Assembly (NCBI RefSeq): GCF_001556185.1
Contig: NZ_LSIJ01000058.1
Span: 12,302-76,301, forward strand
Direction: 5' to 3'
DNA from: Sphingomonas sp. CCH10-B3
GTDB taxonomy: Bacteria; Pseudomonadota; Alphaproteobacteria; Sphingomonadales; Sphingomonadaceae
DNA: 64,000 nt
Under the pieces are notes generated by a model. The model was given only the letters and a program-made list of their open reading frames with translations. It had not been told where the DNA came from and searched no databases. The position numbers were made by a program, and so were the translations under genes. Below are positions 1 to 7,925 of this stretch, piece by piece (position 1 is the first letter of the stretch; each line of letters starts with the position of its first letter).

Positions 1-651
1 GAACGGGCGGTCGAGAATGATTGCCAGCGCGGCGAACAGATCGGCGAAAATCCCCTGTGCCGCCAGACCGATGGCGATGCCGCCCACGCCCAGACCCGCG
101 ATCAGGCCGGTGACGTTGACGCCGATATTGTCGAGCACCACCACCAGCGCGATCGCGAAAACCGCGAAAGTGACGATGATGCGGATGATGTTGATCGCGC
201 TCGACAGCGCTTCGCCATTCGCGCGCGCGGGGCCGCTGTGATGCTCGACCGCGCCGATGATCAGCTCGCGCGCCCAGAGCGCCCCCTGGAAGACAGCGGC
301 AATCGTGAACAGCGTCTTGATGACCGCGCCGACGCCTTCGGGCGGCATCGCAATGCCGCTCGCCAGCTCGAGCCCGACCATGACGATGAAGAAATTGCCC
401 GTCCGCGCCAATGTCCGCCCGGCGATCCGCCACCAGCCGATGTCGCCTGGCCGGTCGCGGTTGCAGATGTGCACCGCAAAGCTGCGGAGCATCCGCAAGC
501 CGATGATCGCGATTACCGCAACCGCGACCGCCACACCGATCCGCACCCAGTGGTGCTGCACCCAGTACAGGCTGTCGGCGTAGAGCCTGGCAAGGTCCAG
601 ATCGACGTCGGGAACCCTGATGGTCGGGGCAGGGGTGGAAGAATTGGCCAT
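1..651 (-). CDS. MscS-family mechanosensitive ion channel (5' part only)
   Basis: The first 217 codons of a gene that runs off the left edge, starting at the only in-frame ATG (651). The product begins with a short hydrophilic tail, then shows several hydrophobic helices. The pore-lining helix is clear: after DNIGVNVTG comes a Gly/Ala-rich segment (LIAGLGVGGIAIGLAAQ) followed by DLFAALAIILDRPF, the TM3 pattern of the MscS family. Members are inner-membrane channels that open on hypo-osmotic stress. The cytoplasmic beta domain and C-terminus lie outside the window. The gene is divergent from the PfpI gene; the 176 bp between them show no obvious motif. Confidence 0.9.
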   Translation of the reverse strand, partial: MANSSTPAPTIRVPDVDLDLARLYADSLYWVQHHWVRIGVAVAVAVIAIIGLRMLRSFAVHICNRDRPGDIGWWRIAGRTLARTGNFFIVMVGLELASGIAMPPEGVGAVIKTLFTIAAVFQGALWARELIIGAVEHHSGPARANGEALSSAINIIRIIVTFAVFAIALVVVLDNIGVNVTGLIAGLGVGGIAIGLAAQGIFADLFAALAIILDRPF

Positions 652-827
652 GATGATCCTCGTCGGATTGCTTAGGGCGCCGCTGCGCAAACAGAAAGGG
701 TCAGGCGGCATAAGGGATTGCTCAGGCCGCAGCGAAGTCGGTCACCCAAATGCGTTTCGGCGAGCGTTCGTTCCTTGGAACACCCTCGCGGTCCAGCCGT
801 TGGAACGGCGTCTTCAGGAGAAACGCC

Positions 828-1382
828 ATGGCCGACATCACCGACACCCGGGTACTGATTCTTGCCACCGACGGCTTCGAACAGTCCGAACTGTTCGATC
901 CGCGCGCCGCGCTGATGGATGCCGGCATCGAGGTTACGCTCGTCTCGATCAAGACCGATCCGATCCAGGGCATGCGCCACGACGAAAAGGGCGAGACGAT
1001 CACGCCGGACATCACGCTCGGCGAGGTCGACATCGATGAGTATCACGCGCTTCTGCTGCCGGGCGGTGTCGCCAATCCCGATGCGTTGCGGCTTCAGCCG
1101 CAGGCGATCGAGATCATCCGCGGCTTTGCCAGCGCGGGCAAGACGATTGCCGCGATCTGCCACGCGCCATGGCTGTTGATCGAGGCCGATCTGGTGCGCG
1201 GCAAGCGCATCGCGAGCTGGCCGTCGCTGCGCACCGACCTGAGGAATGCGGGCGCCGAGCCGGTTGACGAGGAAGTCGTCACCGACGGCCAGATCATAAC
1301 CAGCCGCAACCCGGGCGACATCCCGGCGTTCAACGACGCGCTGATCGCGGCGCTGCGCGAAGGCGTGCCTGCGACCGCCTGA
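828..1382 (+). CDS. DJ-1/PfpI family protein (type 1 glutamine amidotransferase-like)
   Basis: A 184-residue protein with the whole DJ-1/PfpI fold. An acidic residue sits in the N-terminal loop (Glu18 in DGFEQSE), the Gly-rich LLLPGG turn is near residue 79, and the nucleophile elbow is AICHAPW with Cys111 and His112. This is the YhbO/PfpI-like branch, whose members are described as stress-protective hydrolases or deglycases; the precise substrate cannot be read here. ATG 828 is chosen over in-frame upstream starts because CAGGAG lies 7 bases before it and the product then starts directly at the first beta strand. It ends 3 bp from the convergent di-haem gene with no room for a terminator. 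Confidence 0.92.
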   Translation: MADITDTRVLILATDGFEQSELFDPRAALMDAGIEVTLVSIKTDPIQGMRHDEKGETITPDITLGEVDIDEYHALLLPGGVANPDALRLQPQAIEIIRGFASAGKTIAAICHAPWLLIEADLVRGKRIASWPSLRTDLRNAGAEPVDEEVVTDGQIITSRNPGDIPAFNDALIAALREGVPATA

Positions 1383-1385
1383 CCC

Positions 1386-2621
1386 CTAACGGAACGGGCT
1401 GCTGAACCGCGCGTCGGTGGCGAGCGTCGTGTCGTCGAGCGTGCGCAGGAAGGCGGCAAGCGCGGCCTTGTCGGCGGCTGACAGGTTCAGCCGTCGCGGC
1501 GCGCCACCTTGCTGCAACCGGTTGTCGAGCGCGGGGCCGTCCTGAATGCCATTGTCATAGAATTCGACGACCTGCTCGATGGTGCTGAACCGCCCGTCGT
1601 GCATGTAAGGCCCGCCAATCCCCATCGACTTGAGGCTGGGCGACTTGAAGATGCGCGTTTCCCCCGCATCGAGGCCGTTGCTGCGCGAATTGGCCGCGAG
1701 CGCAAAGGTCGGGGCCTGATGGCACGCCGAACAGCCGCCGGCGCCGGTCATGAAGATCGTCTTGCCGCGATTTTCCTGCGCGGTGAAATTGGGAAAATCG
1801 GTGTTGAGCCCGCGGTTCTGGGCATTGGGGTTGAACACCAGCGCATAACCGATGTCGAACTTGCTGTTCGATGAGATCATCGCGCGTTCGAACTGCGCCA
1901 GCGCCTGCTGGATGCGCGCCTCAGTGACGGTCGCGGTGCCAAAGGCGAAGGTGAACAGCTCCTGATAATAAGCGATCGCGCCAAGTCGCGCGACCAGCGC
2001 GTCGATGCCGCCCGCGCTGGTCGTCCAGCCCATTTCGACGGCATTGATGATCGGCTGGCTAGCCTGCAGCTCGACCGACGCGGTGCGCTTGTCCCAGAAC
2101 ATGCTGCCGGGCGCGTAATAGCGGATATTCCCCAACCGCATCGAATGCGCGCTGGTGAAGGCAGTGCCGCTGAACCCGGTCGAGAATTGCCGCGGGTCGC
2201 TGAATCCGAACGCCTGCTGGTGGCAGCTGGCGCAGGCGATCGTGTTGTTCACGCTCAATTGCTTGTCATAGAACAGCACGCGGCCGAGCGTCGCGACACG
2301 GTCTGTAATCGCGTTGTTGGCGGGCGTGTTGTCGAGCGCGGAGACGGTGTTGTCGTAATAGGCGGGCAGCGTCGGCGCGGCATAATTGGCAAGTGCCGCC
2401 AGATTGAGCGTCGTTGCGACCTGCACAGCCGTCTGTGCGGGAGTGGGCGTCGGGGTAGGGGTCGGCGTTGGCGTCGGGGTCGGTGCGGGTGCCTGGGCGG
2501 GCGTCGGAGTGGGCGTGACGGCCACCGTGGCCGCGGTCGTTGTCGAGCTTCCGCTCGGGCTGCACGCGGCCAGAACCGCAAGCGAAGCGCAAGCCATCCA
2601 ATTGCGCCGATATGCCGACAT
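1386..2621 (-). CDS. Di-haem cytochrome c peroxidase/MauG-like lipoprotein
   Basis: A 411-residue secreted protein. The N-terminus is a lipoprotein signal with lipobox LAAC (Cys20), then a Thr-Pro repeat linker (about residues 36-62) and two c-type haem motifs, CASCH (Cys130, Cys133, His134) and CSACH (Cys297, Cys300, His301). Two CxxCH sites about 165 residues apart are the signature of the bacterial di-haem peroxidase/MauG family, which act in the periplasm on H2O2 or perform protein oxidations. ATG 2621 is preceded by GGAGG with 5-nt spacing. It lies 35 bp downstream of the acyltransferase on the same strand, so co-transcription is possible. The electron donor and substrate are unknown. 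Confidence 0.92.
   Translation of the reverse strand: MSAYRRNWMACASLAVLAACSPSGSSTTTAATVAVTPTPTPAQAPAPTPTPTPTPTPTPTPAQTAVQVATTLNLAALANYAAPTLPAYYDNTVSALDNTPANNAITDRVATLGRVLFYDKQLSVNNTIACASCHQQAFGFSDPRQFSTGFSGTAFTSAHSMRLGNIRYYAPGSMFWDKRTASVELQASQPIINAVEMGWTTSAGGIDALVARLGAIAYYQELFTFAFGTATVTEARIQQALAQFERAMISSNSKFDIGYALVFNPNAQNRGLNTDFPNFTAQENRGKTIFMTGAGGCSACHQAPTFALAANSRSNGLDAGETRIFKSPSLKSMGIGGPYMHDGRFSTIEQVVEFYDNGIQDGPALDNRLQQGGAPRRLNLSAADKAALAAFLRTLDDTTLATDARFSSPFR
2436..2516 (-). repeat. Thr-Pro dipeptide repeat tract inside the di-haem lipoprotein gene
   Basis: On the coding strand this stretch is an imperfect 6-bp repeat encoding alternating Thr-Pro (with some Ala-Pro), between the lipobox and the catalytic part of the protein. 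It probably forms an extended spacer holding the enzyme away from the membrane. The simple repeat makes copy number prone to change. Confidence 0.8.
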
Positions 2622-2656
2622 CAAATCCTCCGTCGTTGTTGGAGGACCGGGCTAGG

Positions 2657-3739
2657 TCACAAAGATGGAGGAAATTTGAGGATCGGTGCGCGGCCGTTCC
2701 AACTTGCCAGCAGCCGCTGCGCGGGCCGCTCGACCCAGTGGAACAGCCAGATCGAGCTGACCAGCACCAGAGCGAGATAGAGCGCAATCAGCGGCAGCGG
2801 CACATTGCTGGCATCGCGCACCAGCACCAGCTTGAATGCGAAGAACAGCAGGAAATGGACGAGATAGGTCGAATAGCTGATCGTGCCGAGATAATGGATC
2901 GCGCCCCCCTCCAGCGGGTGTCGCTTCGCGCCCGATGACAGCGCCAGCGCGAGCAATGCCGCAGCGAACATCGCGGGCACGGCGAGCGTCTCGGGCCAGC
3001 CGAGCGCCCAGCAGGTAGCGGCCCCCGCTGACGTCGCGAGCGCGCCAGCCAGCGCCTCGCGCCGCCCGCGCCAGCGCTGCCACAGCGCCGCCACGGCTGT
3101 ACCGGCACCGAATTCGGCAAGGCAACGCGCTACGCCCAGTCGGGTGATATCGCTGCCGAGCGTCGTCGCGCCGCTGCCCTGCATCACCAGATGCAACAGC
3201 GTGATCATGCCCGCAATCGCGCCGACCAACGCCCAGCCCTGCAACCGTCGCCAATCGACCGCGAACACTGCCCAGGGGAAGACAAGATAGGCCGCCAGTT
3301 CGCAACTGATCGACCAGGCCGGGTCGTTCCAGCTGAGCGCGTCGGTCATCCCCCAATTTTGCACCAGCAGAATGTGCAGCGGCAGCTCGTCGAACGGAAA
3401 GCGCGCAGGGTCGTGACGCCCGGTCGCCGCTAGCAGCAGCGCCAGCGCGACACCGCCACCCAGCATCACCAGATGCAGCGGCCAGATCCGCGCGATCCGC
3501 CGCCACAAAAAGCGCGGCACGCCGCCCGGACCCTCGGCGCGCAGCCGCTCGGCATAGGTCAGCCAGATCACGAAGCCCGAAAGCAGGAAGAAGAAGTCGA
3601 CCGCCAGATAGCCCTTCGCCAGCACCGCTTTGGCCGCCGCTGGCAGCCCGGCCATGCTGCCGCGAATGTGGAACAGCACCACGAGCCACGCGGCGAGGCC
3701 GCGCACGCTGGTCAGCGCACGAAGCTCGGGCGACGTCAT
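2657..3739 (-). CDS. Acyltransferase 3 family membrane protein
   Basis: A 360-residue multi-pass membrane protein starting MTSPELRALTSVRGLAAW, followed by the LFH...G entry motif of the acyltransferase-3 (OafA/YrhL) family. These inner-membrane enzymes O-acylate sugars of surface polysaccharides. About ten hydrophobic helices can be read, including FFFLLSGFVIW near residue 70 and STYLVHFLLFFAF near the C-terminus. ATG 3739 is preferred to an ATG 51 bases upstream because it overlaps the stop of the O-ligase gene (ATGA), as in translationally coupled pairs. Its place in an exosortase A-associated cluster suggests it decorates the exported polysaccharide; that is inference. Confidence 0.88.
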   Translation of the reverse strand: MTSPELRALTSVRGLAAWLVVLFHIRGSMAGLPAAAKAVLAKGYLAVDFFFLLSGFVIWLTYAERLRAEGPGGVPRFLWRRIARIWPLHLVMLGGGVALALLLAATGRHDPARFPFDELPLHILLVQNWGMTDALSWNDPAWSISCELAAYLVFPWAVFAVDWRRLQGWALVGAIAGMITLLHLVMQGSGATTLGSDITRLGVARCLAEFGAGTAVAALWQRWRGRREALAGALATSAGAATCWALGWPETLAVPAMFAAALLALALSSGAKRHPLEGGAIHYLGTISYSTYLVHFLLFFAFKLVLVRDASNVPLPLIALYLALVLVSSIWLFHWVERPAQRLLASWNGRAPILKFPPSL

Positions 3740-5097
3740 GTGGCGGCCGCCGCCGGCATCGCTGGGCGCCGTCGCCGGAACGGCTGCCACAAGGTCTCGG
3801 CTCGTTTGCGCGCGAGATAGGTGTCCAGTCCGATCTGTGCACCGATCAGCATGTAGATGAACGGCTGGAAGGCAATCGCGACGAAAGCCGCGCCGAGCAG
3901 ATAGACGATGTGCGCGGTCTGCAGCGCGCTCGCAAGCTGGACCGCCCAGGCCATTTCGGGGAGCTTGCGGTAACGCTGGCGGATCACTTCCATCCGGAAA
4001 ATGCCGCCCAGATTGATCAGCAGCCAGAGCGCTAGCCCCGGATATCCCTGTTCGCCCAGCATCTCGAAATAGGCGCTGTGATAGGCCCGCGCCTTGTCGG
4101 TCTCGAGCTTGCGTTCGAACGCGATATTATTGCCATCGCCGCTCGTCTTCACCGTTTCAAAGCGGATGTGGTTGCCGCGATAGGCTTCGAACCCGCCGCC
4201 GAACGGATGGGTTTTGGCGTATTCGACCGTCCATTTCCAGACCGCGACGCGGGTCGAGGCCGAGCTGTCGCCCTGATAGCCCTTGATCGTCTGCATCCGC
4301 TCAACGAACGACGGCGGCAGGAAGGGATAGACGACGATCGGTGTCGCGGCGATCAGCGCGAGGTAGAGCAGTCGCCGCTTGGCATCGCGCAGCATCAATA
4401 CGGCCAGCAGCAAGATGCACAGCAGGCCGGTGCGCGTCGAGGTGCCGACCGGGATCAGCAGGCAGGCAAACACCAGCGCGTAGCAGTAGAGCGACACTTT
4501 CCAGTTGGGCGGAAAGATCGTGCCGTGCCGCACGAACCACAGGATCAGCGGCACGATCGCGACCGCAACGGTCGAAATCGTGCTGCCTTCGTACAGCCCC
4601 GAATTGCTCGTGACGATCAGGTTGAGCTCGCCATAGCCGCCGCCCGAAAAAATCGTCTTGATGCCACCGACGATGATGATCGACGCTGCCGACAAGATCA
4701 TGAAAAGCAGCAACGCTTCGATCCGCAGTTTGGTGCGCAAGGTCAGCGGCAGGAAAATGGCAAAGGCGAGTGCCTTCCAAGCCCAGTCCCATTTGCCGAC
4801 CGCATCGATCGGGAAGTCGGCGCTGCGCGTTGTGATCGCGCAGTAAACGAGCAGCGCAAGCAGCATCAGCTGGCGTGGGGCAACGCGGGTGTCGCGCTTG
4901 TCGTCGGCGATCAGCCAGCCGCCCCACGCCAGCACCACTGCGATCAGCGAGATCGGTACCGAATTGAGCAGCAGATAGGTCAGCCGCTGCGGTGAGACGA
5001 GATCGATATAGACATAGGCAAGCACGAACAGGAAAGGCCGCCGAAAGCCCATCCCGAACAGCGCGAGCAGGAAACCGACAAAGACGAGATCACGCAC
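3736..5097 (-). CDS. Putative O-glycosylation ligase, exosortase A system-associated (O-antigen ligase-like)
   Basis: A 453-residue protein with about eleven membrane helices and a large loop near residues 265-345 containing STRVAVWKWTVEYAKTHPFGGGFEAYRG, the pattern of Wzy/WaaL-type O-antigen polymerase and ligase proteins. The N-terminus (FRRPFLFVLAYVYIDLVSPQRL) matches my recollection of the ligase found beside exosortase A (EpsH/XrtA) loci. It would act in the inner membrane, polymerising or transferring lipid-linked glycan on the periplasmic side. It overlaps the 48-residue gene upstream by 8 bases and the acyltransferase downstream by 4, so the three probably form one operon. Confidence 0.88.
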   Translation of the reverse strand: MRDLVFVGFLLALFGMGFRRPFLFVLAYVYIDLVSPQRLTYLLLNSVPISLIAVVLAWGGWLIADDKRDTRVAPRQLMLLALLVYCAITTRSADFPIDAVGKWDWAWKALAFAIFLPLTLRTKLRIEALLLFMILSAASIIIVGGIKTIFSGGGYGELNLIVTSNSGLYEGSTISTVAVAIVPLILWFVRHGTIFPPNWKVSLYCYALVFACLLIPVGTSTRTGLLCILLLAVLMLRDAKRRLLYLALIAATPIVVYPFLPPSFVERMQTIKGYQGDSSASTRVAVWKWTVEYAKTHPFGGGFEAYRGNHIRFETVKTSGDGNNIAFERKLETDKARAYHSAYFEMLGEQGYPGLALWLLINLGGIFRMEVIRQRYRKLPEMAWAVQLASALQTAHIVYLLGAAFVAIAFQPFIYMLIGAQIGLDTYLARKRAETLWQPFRRRRPAMPAAAAT

Positions 5098-5236
5098 GCC
5101 GCCGGTCTTTCGGATCGTCCTTGCGACTATCGTCCGGGGCGGGACCTTCGTGATCGAGCGCAGGTCGGCGCAGCAGGATGATCGCCGCGATCATCATCAG
5201 CAAATGGCTGAGCCCCAGCGCGAAATTGTCGATCAT
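5090..5236 (-). CDS. Small hypothetical membrane protein (48 aa)
   Basis: A short gene whose product has one hydrophobic segment (LGLSHLLMMIAAIILL, residues 8-23) and a highly charged tail rich in Asp, Lys and Arg. It is supported by its position: divergent from the glycosyltransferase, first in the operon, and overlapping the start of the O-ligase gene by 8 bases. No function is recognised. A role as small membrane partner of the ligase is a guess from context. A longer in-frame start at 5356 would overlap the divergent gene and is less likely. Confidence 0.6.
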   Translation of the reverse strand: MIDNFALGLSHLLMMIAAIILLRRPALDHEGPAPDDSRKDDPKDRRRA

Positions 5237-5354
5237 GGCTTTGTTCGTCGCCTGCGCCTGTCGCCTGCGGACGGCAATCGTCGCGCGCCCTTTTTGTGGC
5301 ATAGCCCCACCGGGTTGACGCGGCGTTAAACACTCGCGTGGCAAGGCGCTGGCC

Positions 5355-6596
5355 ATGCGGATCCTGCATATTCTCGACCATGGCCTGCCGCTCCACAGCG
5401 GCTATACCTTTCGCACGCGCGCGATCCTGAAAGCCCAGATGGCGCGCGGGTGGCAGGTCGCCGCCGTCACCGGCCCGCGCCACGGCGAAGCGCCGACGCG
5501 CGCGGAAACCGTCGACAGCATCGATTTCCACCGCACGGCGCCGACGCCCGCCGCGCCGCCACCGTTCGGCGAATGGCGCGAAGTGCGCGCCTTTGCCGAA
5601 CGTATCGGCGAGGTGATCGATGCGTTCCGTCCCGACGTGCTCCACGCGCATTCGCCGGTGCTCGACGCGCTGGCAGCGCTCATCGCACGTCGTCGCTCGC
5701 GCCTGCCGCTGGTCTATGAAATCCGAGCCTTCTGGGAAGATGCCGCGGTCGGCAACGGCACCGGCACCGAAGGATCGCTGCGCTACCGCGCGACGCGCCT
5801 GCTCGAAAGCTGGGCAGTACGCCGCGCCGATGCGGTCGCTGTCATCTGCGAAGGATTGCGCAGCGACCTGATCGCGCGCGGCATCGATCCGGCAAAGATC
5901 ATGGTGTCGCCCAACGGCGTCGACCTGACCCTCTTTGGTGAGCCTGCGCCCTATGACGCCGCGCTTGCCGATCGGCTGGGCGTTGCCGGGGGCGATGTCG
6001 TGGGTTTCATCGGCAGCTTCTACGCCTATGAAGGGCTCGACGACCTGATCGCGGCGATGCCCGCGCTGGTCGCGGCACGCCCGCGCGCGCAACTTGTGCT
6101 GGTCGGCGGTGGGCCGTGCGAGGAGGCACTGCGCGCGCAGGCCGCAGCGTCACCGGTCGCAGGGCATATCCACTTCGTCGGCCGCGTGCCGCACCAGCAG
6201 GTCGAGAGCTATTACAGCATCGTCGACGTGCTCGCATACCCGCGCAAGAAGATGCGGCTGACCGATCTCGTCACGCCCCTCAAGCCGCTCGAGGCGATGG
6301 CGCAAGGGCGGCTGGTCGCAGCATCCGATGTCGGCGGCCACCGCGAGCTGATCGACGACGGCGTCACCGGCACGCTGTTCGCGCCCGATGATCCGCCAGC
6401 GATTGCAGCGGCGCTGGCGGGCCTGTTCGCGGATCGTGACGGCTGGGAAGCGCGTCGCGCACGCGGCCGGGCTTTTGTCGCCGCCGAGCGAAATTGGGCA
6501 ATCAATGTCGGGCGTTACGAGCCTGTTTACCAAAAGCTAACCGAAAGCGCCGATAGGTTGAAGCCATGGTCTCGTCCCTCCGCCGCTCGCGCCTGA
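5355..6596 (+). CDS. Exosortase A-associated glycosyltransferase (GT4 type)
   Basis: A 413-residue GT-B glycosyltransferase. The N-terminal half begins MRILHILDHGLPLHSGYTFRTRAI, the start of the PEP-CTERM/XrtA-associated glycosyltransferase family as I recall it. The C-terminal half has VGFIGSFYAYEGLDDLI near residue 215 and the donor-binding KPLEAMAQGRLVAASDVGGHRELI around 311-334 with the paired Glu residues of GT4 enzymes. It would transfer a sugar from a nucleotide-sugar in the cytoplasm to the exopolysaccharide precursor. It is divergent from the 48-residue gene and ligase (118-bp gap), so the two arms of the locus probably share a promoter region. Its last 31 bases overlap the next gene. 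Confidence 0.9.
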   Translation: MRILHILDHGLPLHSGYTFRTRAILKAQMARGWQVAAVTGPRHGEAPTRAETVDSIDFHRTAPTPAAPPPFGEWREVRAFAERIGEVIDAFRPDVLHAHSPVLDALAALIARRRSRLPLVYEIRAFWEDAAVGNGTGTEGSLRYRATRLLESWAVRRADAVAVICEGLRSDLIARGIDPAKIMVSPNGVDLTLFGEPAPYDAALADRLGVAGGDVVGFIGSFYAYEGLDDLIAAMPALVAARPRAQLVLVGGGPCEEALRAQAAASPVAGHIHFVGRVPHQQVESYYSIVDVLAYPRKKMRLTDLVTPLKPLEAMAQGRLVAASDVGGHRELIDDGVTGTLFAPDDPPAIAAALAGLFADRDGWEARRARGRAFVAAERNWAINVGRYEPVYQKLTESADRLKPWSRPSAARA

Positions 6597-7363
6597 CGCT
6601 GCCTGTTGCGTCCACCGCCGCCGTCACCCTTGGGCTGGCAACCGCAATCGGCTTCGCGCTGATCCAGGACACGATGCTCGACCGGTTGGTGATGGCAAGC
6701 GGCCTGCCCGCTGTGATGGCCGCGGCCGAGCCGCCCTTGGGATTTACGGCCAGAGCCGTGCTGATCACGCTGGGTGGTGGCCTCATGGGGATGCTGGCCT
6801 GGTTCGCGCTGTCGCCGCTGCTCGGTGGCAAGCGCTTCACATTGCGATTCCCGGGTGCGGGGCGCGAGGAAGTCAATGCCCCTCCGGTGCTCCGTCGCGG
6901 TGATGCCCATCCCGATGCGCCGCCGCGTGCGCCGCTGTTTGCGAATCGGGACCTCGGCACGCCGTTCCTCGATGTCCATGCGCGCATGGTTGCAGGGCCG
7001 CTCGACGAGCCGGCCAGTCCGATGCCGGACGTCGAACGCGCGGTGCCCGACGATCTCGACCTGCCACTGTCGGCATTCGATCCCGCCGCCTTTGCCGCCG
7101 CCAGCCGCGAGCCGGCGCCGCTGCCGCGCTTTGCGCCGGGCGAGCGCATCGAGACTTTCGAACTGACGCCGATCGTGCGCGGTCGCCCCGATGCCGACCC
7201 GGTCGTGGCACCGCCCCGGCCCGCAGCGCGCGATACCGAAGCAACGATTACCGCGCTGCTCGAGCGGCTCGAACGTGGTGTTTCCACTCGCACCGACCGC
7301 GCGTCGCGGGTCAGCGCTGATGGGGCGATGAACTCGCTGCGCCGCTTCGCTTCGGGCAATTAA
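6566..7363 (+). CDS. Hypothetical inner-membrane protein (265 aa)
   Basis: Not recognised. Two hydrophobic segments lie at about residues 12-35 and 57-82, followed by about 180 soluble residues rich in Pro, Ala, Arg and Asp with low predicted order. The ATG lies inside the end of the glycosyltransferase gene, suggesting translational coupling. The C-terminal FTLRFPG near residue 93 begins the soluble part. A link to polysaccharide export is only positional. Confidence 0.7.
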   Translation: MVSSLRRSRLTLPVASTAAVTLGLATAIGFALIQDTMLDRLVMASGLPAVMAAAEPPLGFTARAVLITLGGGLMGMLAWFALSPLLGGKRFTLRFPGAGREEVNAPPVLRRGDAHPDAPPRAPLFANRDLGTPFLDVHARMVAGPLDEPASPMPDVERAVPDDLDLPLSAFDPAAFAAASREPAPLPRFAPGERIETFELTPIVRGRPDADPVVAPPRPAARDTEATITALLERLERGVSTRTDRASRVSADGAMNSLRRFASGN

Positions 7364-7668
7364 TCCGCCTCGACGGTCAGCACTTCCAGATCGACTTCGA
7401 TGCGTTGCGGCGCGCGGCGCACCGCGGCGACCGTCAGGTCAGCGACGAGATGGCCGGGCATCGCCATATCGGCATCGCCCAGCCGAGCCAGCCAGTCGTC
7501 GAACGCGGGGCAGGGCGATCCCGCCAGCGACAGCCGGTGCCGCGCGCCCGAAAATGTTGCACTTGCCCACCGCCGCCAATCGCCTGCGGTGACATCGATC
7601 GGGCACCCGGCTTGCGCCGCTGCGCCCATCAGGCTGCGCGTCAGCACCGCGCCGACATCGCGCGCCAT
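7360..7668 (-). CDS. Hypothetical protein (102 aa)
   Basis: A compact alpha/beta-looking protein with two Cys residues and a C-terminus of alternating hydrophobic and charged residues (RIEVDLEVLTVEAD). No family is recognised. The ATG overlaps the stop of the upstream small gene by one base (TGATG), so the two are very probably translated together. An in-frame GTG at 7671 is the alternative start. The 3' end overlaps the convergent membrane-protein gene by 4 bases. Confidence 0.65.
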   Translation of the reverse strand: MARDVGAVLTRSLMGAAAQAGCPIDVTAGDWRRWASATFSGARHRLSLAGSPCPAFDDWLARLGDADMAMPGHLVADLTVAAVRRAPQRIEVDLEVLTVEAD

Positions 7669-7841
7669 CACGCCTGCCTCGCCAGAAAGGCCGTGATCCG
7701 CGCGATCGTCGCCGGGCGCGGCGTGCGTCCACGGCGAAGGTCACGCACAAGACTGGGATCGCCGACCGCGAGTCGCCCGAACCGTGTCGCGCTCATGCCG
7801 CTAGCCCGCAAAAACCGATCCACTTCCACCAGCATCGTCAT
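7668..7841 (-). CDS. Small HTH-like protein (57 aa)
   Basis: A tiny protein with sequence LVEVDRFLRASGMSATRFGRLA, then VGDPSLVRDLRRGRTPRP and a C-terminal helix. The spacing of hydrophobic residues and the conserved-looking G/S turns suggest a helix-turn-helix domain of the kind in short Xre-like proteins. The start at 7841 has GGGAGCAGG just upstream; in-frame ATGs at 7883 and 7835 are alternatives. It is divergent from the S24 regulator, with the operator-like repeats between them, and coupled to the 102-residue gene downstream. Confidence 0.62.
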   Translation of the reverse strand: MTMLVEVDRFLRASGMSATRFGRLAVGDPSLVRDLRRGRTPRPATIARITAFLARQA

Positions 7842-7883
7842 CCTGCTCCCGACTCGATCAATGTTCTTGGTGTGTTCCATCAT

Positions 7884-7918
7884 TTCCTACTTGTCTAGGA
7901 AAAATCCTACGACTAGGA
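7884..7918. promoter_or_regulatory. Operator-like array of four alternating TCCTA/TAGGA half-sites
   Basis: Four pentamers alternate in orientation: TCCTA at 7885-7889, TAGGA at 7896-7900, TCCTA at 7905-7909 and TAGGA at 7914-7918. The first pair extends to TTCCTA/TAGGAA around a 6-base spacer. The last half-site overlaps the AGGAG ribosome-binding site of the S24 gene, and the array lies between that gene and the divergent small genes. Autoregulation by the S24 protein is the natural reading but is inferred. Confidence 0.6.
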
Positions 7919-7925
7919 GATGCGC

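Noticed and set aside
2436..2516. Short tandem repeat that could suggest a CRISPR-like array
   Set aside because: Six-base coding repeat for Thr-Pro, without spacers of constant size.
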